In this document: positions 41,070-44,460 of the stretch, piece by piece | Layout: each line of letters opens with the position of its first letter | Position numbering within the stretch: position 1 is the first letter of the stretch | Assembly (NCBI GenBank): GCA_003565555.1 | Contig: PXBH01000199.1 | Location: 1-44,460, forward strand | Length of the DNA: 44,460 bases | Direction: 5' to 3' | DNA from: Cryomorphaceae bacterium | GTDB taxonomy: Bacteria > Bacteroidota > Bacteroidia > Flavobacteriales_D > Cryomorphaceae | Program-made: the position numbers and the translations under genes | Notes under the pieces: model-generated | Told to the model about the DNA's origin: nothing | The model's input: only the letters and a program-made list of their open reading frames with translations | Databases searched by the model: none

Positions 41070-41768
41070 TTAATCGCAGGCTTGCTCCGCTTTGCGCAGA
41101 CGTTTATTGAGCCTCTTCACCGCCGCTGCAGGGCTCCGCTTAAAAATGAAGTGGTCAAAGGTTCGAACAGAATAGGGAAAAGGGCGACTCAGCCCTTGAA
41201 AGCGGTGGTTCATGATGTGAAGGGCTTGATAGCCGCCGGCTGCTTTCGTGGGATTGTCACGTGTTGTTTTTTCCGTCTTTCCCTTATCGGAAAGATACAT
41301 GACCTCAATTTTCTCAGAAGGCTTCGAAGGAACGGTGCCGAATTCGGCGGTATAATAAATTCCCGAGGGGTAATCGATGTGTGCGTCGCGCTCGAGCTTT
41401 TCACCGAGAAAAAAAACGTTTTGCAAACGTTCTTCCCGCACATCTCGGCTCGATTCCGCCTCAAAGAAATAAACGGGACAGAAATCCCAATGCTTGTCAA
41501 AAGCTTCCTGAATCTTCCGGTTCCGCCGATTCCGTGCTTCGGCAAACTCATTCGCTTTGAGCTCTTTTCCCTCGCGCCGCAGGGCTTGAGAAACCTTACT
41601 GATGCTGTGAATGCGAACGAGGAGTGCACCGCTTTTCAGGGCACATATGTGGTGTGCTGCCAATTCCTTGTCCGTAAGCGCGCGAATCTCGCGGGCAGAA
41701 TGCACAGCTTGTGCCCCGACATATCCCGCTTGAAGCATTAAAATAAACAATACGGAGCCTCTGATCAA
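41070..41768 (-). CDS. exported protein of unknown function
   Basis: A 232-residue protein with a signal peptide (MIRGSVLFILMLQAGYVGAQ). The mature part is strongly basic and helical at both ends (RREGKELKANEFAEARNRRNRKIQEAF; RSPAAAVKRLNKRLRKAEQ). It has a beta-rich middle with VYFFEAESSRDVREERLQNVFFL and YYTAEFGT. Three cysteines could stay reduced or pair in the periplasm. I do not recognise a family. It is preferred over a long open frame on the opposite strand because it has a signal peptide and a balanced protein composition. It appears monocistronic. Confidence 0.7.
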   Translation of the reverse strand: MIRGSVLFILMLQAGYVGAQAVHSAREIRALTDKELAAHHICALKSGALLVRIHSISKVSQALRREGKELKANEFAEARNRRNRKIQEAFDKHWDFCPVYFFEAESSRDVREERLQNVFFLGEKLERDAHIDYPSGIYYTAEFGTVPSKPSEKIEVMYLSDKGKTEKTTRDNPTKAAGGYQALHIMNHRFQGLSRPFPYSVRTFDHFIFKRSPAAAVKRLNKRLRKAEQACD

Positions 41769-41838
41769 AACAAGCGCATATTTTCGGTCAAGATAAGGGA
41801 AATATATCGCGCCGCGAGCGCACGCATTGCTTATCGCT

Positions 41839-42225
41839 CTATTCTTTGTGGGCGTATTTGACCAAAGTAGCCAAAGGGATGTAGTCTATTGTGCGTTCAT
41901 GGGTCGCTTCGGGAACAATATTCGGCGCCACGCCTGCCTCGTAAGCCTCCTTCCATCGCAGCGCACAAAGGCACCATCGGTCACCGGGTTTTAGTCCGGG
42001 AAAGCGAAATTCCGGACGGGGTGTAATGAGATCGTTTCCGCGTGAACGTGAAAATTCAAGAAATGCATCGGTAACCACCGCGCAAACCGTATGCGTGCCG
42101 TGGTCTGAGCTGCCTGTACTGCAGCACCCGTCGCGGTAGAACCCCGTCATCGGGTCTTCGCTGCAGAGGATGAGTTTCTCCCCGAATATATTCTTATCGG
42201 GCTCCTTTTCGAAGTCTTGTGCCAT
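41839..42225 (-). CDS. DUF2237 family protein
   Basis: A 128-residue soluble protein with the DUF2237 signature KNIFGEKLILCSEDPMTGFYRDGCCSTG followed by GTHTVCAVVTDAFLEFSRSRGNDLITPRPEFRFPGLKPGDRWCLCALRW. The start is placed at ATG 42225; an upstream in-frame ATG would add a hydrophobic leader not expected in this cytoplasmic family. The conserved CC and CxC cysteines suggest metal binding or redox chemistry, but no activity is established for the family. No operon partner is evident. Confidence 0.88.
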   Translation of the reverse strand: MAQDFEKEPDKNIFGEKLILCSEDPMTGFYRDGCCSTGSSDHGTHTVCAVVTDAFLEFSRSRGNDLITPRPEFRFPGLKPGDRWCLCALRWKEAYEAGVAPNIVPEATHERTIDYIPLATLVKYAHKE

Positions 42226-42352
42226 AAGGTGAAGTAAAATCAGGATGGTGTAAATGTAGCCCATGGGAAGGGATTTTAATTCCTGCGTTTCTGCCGGAGC
42301 GAAAATTCAACGTACCCCCGTCTCTTTTGTTTTCAGTCACCGAAGCCTTTGC

Positions 42353-44460
42353 TTACTGCTTGACCAATTTCTTGATGCTGCGCTCCCCGCTGTCAAAAAC
42401 CAACTCCGTAAGATATACGCCCGGACTCAAAGCGCTGATGTCCGTGACCGCTCCCGAGCTGATTACCGCCACCTGCAAAACTGTTCTCCCGCGGAGGTCA
42501 TACACATTAAGTTGCGCATTGCTCTGCACGCCGTCCCATTCCGTGCGCACCGCAGTGCTCGCCGGATTGGGGAAGAGCCTTACCTCGCGCTCGGCAAGGG
42601 TGGGAGCGGTACCTGAAGTGAAATCGAGCTGAATATTGTCTACAAGGAGATTGTTGCCCCTTCGGTTGTGCCCCGTGAAAATCGGGAATATACCTTGTGT
42701 CAAATTGGCCCCCTCGAGGTCTTGCGGGCTGAATGTGAGGCTTACACTCGCCCATTCATCTGCAGTTTCGGGGAATGCGTTCGGAAAATGCACATCATTG
42801 GTATAAAGCTCTTCGCCGCCTTTTCTCCACAGTTCGAGCTTTTCCTCGCCGCAATTGTATCCGATGGCCACGCTGAGCGTGTCAAAGTTGTTCGGATTGT
42901 TGGTGCGTCGTCGGTAGTAATAATCGAAAGTTAGGGTGTAATCTTCTGCAGGATCAATTATTGACGGACCGATCAAAAGGTCTTCCTGTCCTGCGGCGGG
43001 AGCGTAATTCCCGAAGCGCATCCAAGCGGCATAGCCCACGGAACCGTCAGACTGAACCACAAGGGCGGTATCCCAGGTAATGTCGTTGTCAGGATTGTAC
43101 ACCGTCCACAGTTCGGGCCCGAAGCCGTTTTCGAAGTCTTCGAAAAAGGTGAGCAAATCATCCTGCGGTGCTGATTTCTGCAGCCATCGCTTTACTGCGT
43201 TGTTGTTAAAAAGGTCGTACTCATTCTCAAAGGGAACGATACGTGCGTGGAGTTCATTTTTGCCCGGACCGGCTGTTTCAACAGAAGGCAGGGCTACTTC
43301 GGTATCGGTGTCGGGGGCAAAAACTGTCCCGGGGTCTTCATAGACAGAGGTTTCACCTCCGTTGATGCGGTATTCTACAGTGATTCCCGTTACGGGATCG
43401 GTCCCCGCATTGCGCACCACAATCACGGGCTCAACTTCCGATGCACCTGCTGCAGAGCAGCGCCAGGGTGCACTCGGCTCGGCTATGGTGAGGATCTCAA
43501 GATCGAAATCATTCTGCGCGGGAGGCACAGGGTCGTGGGTTTCCGCAAGTTGGTCAAAAGCGGCTTTGACGTTGATCAGCCCCATGCCGTACGTATTGTC
43601 TTCTCCGGGTTCGCCGAGGTCGGTGGCGGAGTGGTAGAGCGCGAGGAGAATTTCCTCACCCGTTACCTCGGGAAAGGCCTCTTTGAGCAAAAGCACCGCC
43701 CCGCTCACGTGGGGCGAAGCCATGGAAGTACCACTTGCGAATGCGTAGTCACCCGAACCTATTGCCGAGCGAACACCTACACCGGGAGCCACCACCTCGG
43801 GTTTGATGAGCAAGCTGCCCTCACCGTCGCAAAAGCCGGGCCCGCGACTTGAAAAGACAGCAATCGGAAAATCATCTTCGGGCAGGTTGCCGTTCACTGC
43901 TCCCACAGCGAAAGTGTTCACAAGGCCGGTATTGGTGTTTTGAGGCACGCCTATCGTCATTTGCCCGGGTCCGTTGTTTCCTGCGCTAAAAACATTGGCT
44001 ATGCCTGCTGCTTCCACTGCATTGAAAATGGGGACCACAAAGGCGGGGCAAGGTGGCATGCTCCATTGAGGAAGTCCCAAGGGGTCGGGATTGAAGCTCC
44101 AAGAATTGTTGATCACATCGGGCACATCGTCGACGGTATCCTCATCGCCATCGGGGTTCAAAGCCCACTCGAAGGCAGCCATATAGTCGGCGAGCACTTG
44201 CTCGGGGAATATTACATCGTTGGCATAGTTGCAAGCGATGAAGTGCGCTCCGGGGGCCACGCCGATTGTGTCGTTGGTGGCCTGTTCCAGCCCCAGTACG
44301 GTTCCGGTAACGTGGGTGCCGTGGCTCCCAGGTTCATCCGTGGGTGCGGGGCTGTTGATCCCCAGCCAAGTTTGGGCTGCCGGGAGCATTTGGTAGAGGA
44401 AGCGCTCGCCTACGGCAGGGTGTTCCGGCCATACCCCCCCATCCAAAATCATGGCCATGC
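42353..44460 (-). CDS. subtilisin-like S8 peptidase with T9SS sorting domain (5' partial)
   Basis: A partial gene whose start lies beyond the right edge; at least 701 residues are visible. Numbered from the methionine at 44458, the catalytic triad is D6 (MAMILDGGVW), H46 (GSHGTHVTG) and S245 (GTSMASPH), with oxyanion N161 in SAGNNGPG. After the protease domain come a CARDB-like beta-sandwich (about 320-430), a MAM/jelly-roll-like region around the FFEDFENGF segment (about 440-605), and a C-terminal type A T9SS sorting domain (LFPNPAS, then LSPGVYLTEL, ending KLVKQ). It is therefore exported by the type IX system and probably attached to the surface or released. All catalytic residues are intact. 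Confidence 0.95.
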   Translation of the reverse strand, partial: MAMILDGGVWPEHPAVGERFLYQMLPAAQTWLGINSPAPTDEPGSHGTHVTGTVLGLEQATNDTIGVAPGAHFIACNYANDVIFPEQVLADYMAAFEWALNPDGDEDTVDDVPDVINNSWSFNPDPLGLPQWSMPPCPAFVVPIFNAVEAAGIANVFSAGNNGPGQMTIGVPQNTNTGLVNTFAVGAVNGNLPEDDFPIAVFSSRGPGFCDGEGSLLIKPEVVAPGVGVRSAIGSGDYAFASGTSMASPHVSGAVLLLKEAFPEVTGEEILLALYHSATDLGEPGEDNTYGMGLINVKAAFDQLAETHDPVPPAQNDFDLEILTIAEPSAPWRCSAAGASEVEPVIVVRNAGTDPVTGITVEYRINGGETSVYEDPGTVFAPDTDTEVALPSVETAGPGKNELHARIVPFENEYDLFNNNAVKRWLQKSAPQDDLLTFFEDFENGFGPELWTVYNPDNDITWDTALVVQSDGSVGYAAWMRFGNYAPAAGQEDLLIGPSIIDPAEDYTLTFDYYYRRRTNNPNNFDTLSVAIGYNCGEEKLELWRKGGEELYTNDVHFPNAFPETADEWASVSLTFSPQDLEGANLTQGIFPIFTGHNRRGNNLLVDNIQLDFTSGTAPTLAEREVRLFPNPASTAVRTEWDGVQSNAQLNVYDLRGRTVLQVAVISSGAVTDISALSPGVYLTELVFDSGERSIKKLVKQ

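Noticed and set aside
40884-41741. 285-residue open frame on the plus strand
   Set aside because: Antisense to the exported protein at 41070-41768, which has a good signal peptide. This frame starts in the intergenic region and shows no domain.

Overview
The window looks like chromosomal DNA of a member of the Bacteroidota, probably Flavobacteriales-like. The GC content looks moderate; I did not compute it. Several features support this placement. A secreted S8 protease carries a type IX secretion (Por) C-terminal sorting domain. There are two TonB-dependent receptors with CarboxypepD_reg-like N-termini, the bamD-rpoZ-coaBC-DUF4835-recN cluster typical of the phylum, and a serine-palmitoyltransferase-like enzyme. 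Purine-rich Shine-Dalgarno motifs are not evident. Many genes have the Bacteroidota promoter -7 element TAnnTTTG directly in front of the start codon.

Layout. 1-804 holds no gene but two copies of a dispersed-type repeat with a hairpin. 805-6703 (minus) is a tightly overlapping RND efflux operon (adaptor, pump, TolC) followed by a DUF3817 membrane protein. 6932-9435 (minus) is a hybrid-free sensor histidine kinase and a stand-alone receiver protein. 9612-10774 (minus) is a low-molecular-weight tyrosine phosphatase overlapping an RsmI-type methyltransferase. 10847-11893 (minus) is an exported superoxide dismutase and a small membrane protein. 11994-18549 (plus) is an unknown membrane protein followed by a complete seven-gene Mrp cation/proton antiporter operon. 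18546-21872 (minus) is cell-wall synthesis and turnover (PBP1A, LysM/M23 peptidase). 22092-24468 is a peptide-binding lipoprotein facing an NlpC/P60 hydrolase. At 24574-25821 (minus) a sphingolipid-type acyltransferase is transcribed divergently from the bamD-rpoZ-coaBC-DUF4835-recN cluster (25969-30948). 30957-39310 holds an outer-membrane barrel protein, an Oar-like TonB receptor, an exported protein of unknown function and a second TonB-type receptor. 39358-42225 (minus) holds a bacterial aeRF1-like protein of the Balon/hibernation-factor type with a small partner, an exported orphan and a DUF2237 protein. The window ends inside the S8 protease.

Most of the region is ordinary envelope and housekeeping biology: efflux, ion homeostasis, peptidoglycan, outer-membrane assembly and secretion. 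The points most worth following up are the run of apparently leaderless genes with a constant 4-5 nt gap between TAnnTTTG and the start codon, the aeRF1-like ribosome-associated candidate with its tandem small gene, the repeat pair at the left end, the CoaC domain lacking the usual cysteine and asparagine, and several conserved or orphan genes of unknown function. I did not find a clearly new multi-gene defence or mobile system. There are no CRISPR arrays, transposases, phage genes, rRNAs or tRNAs that I can recognise.
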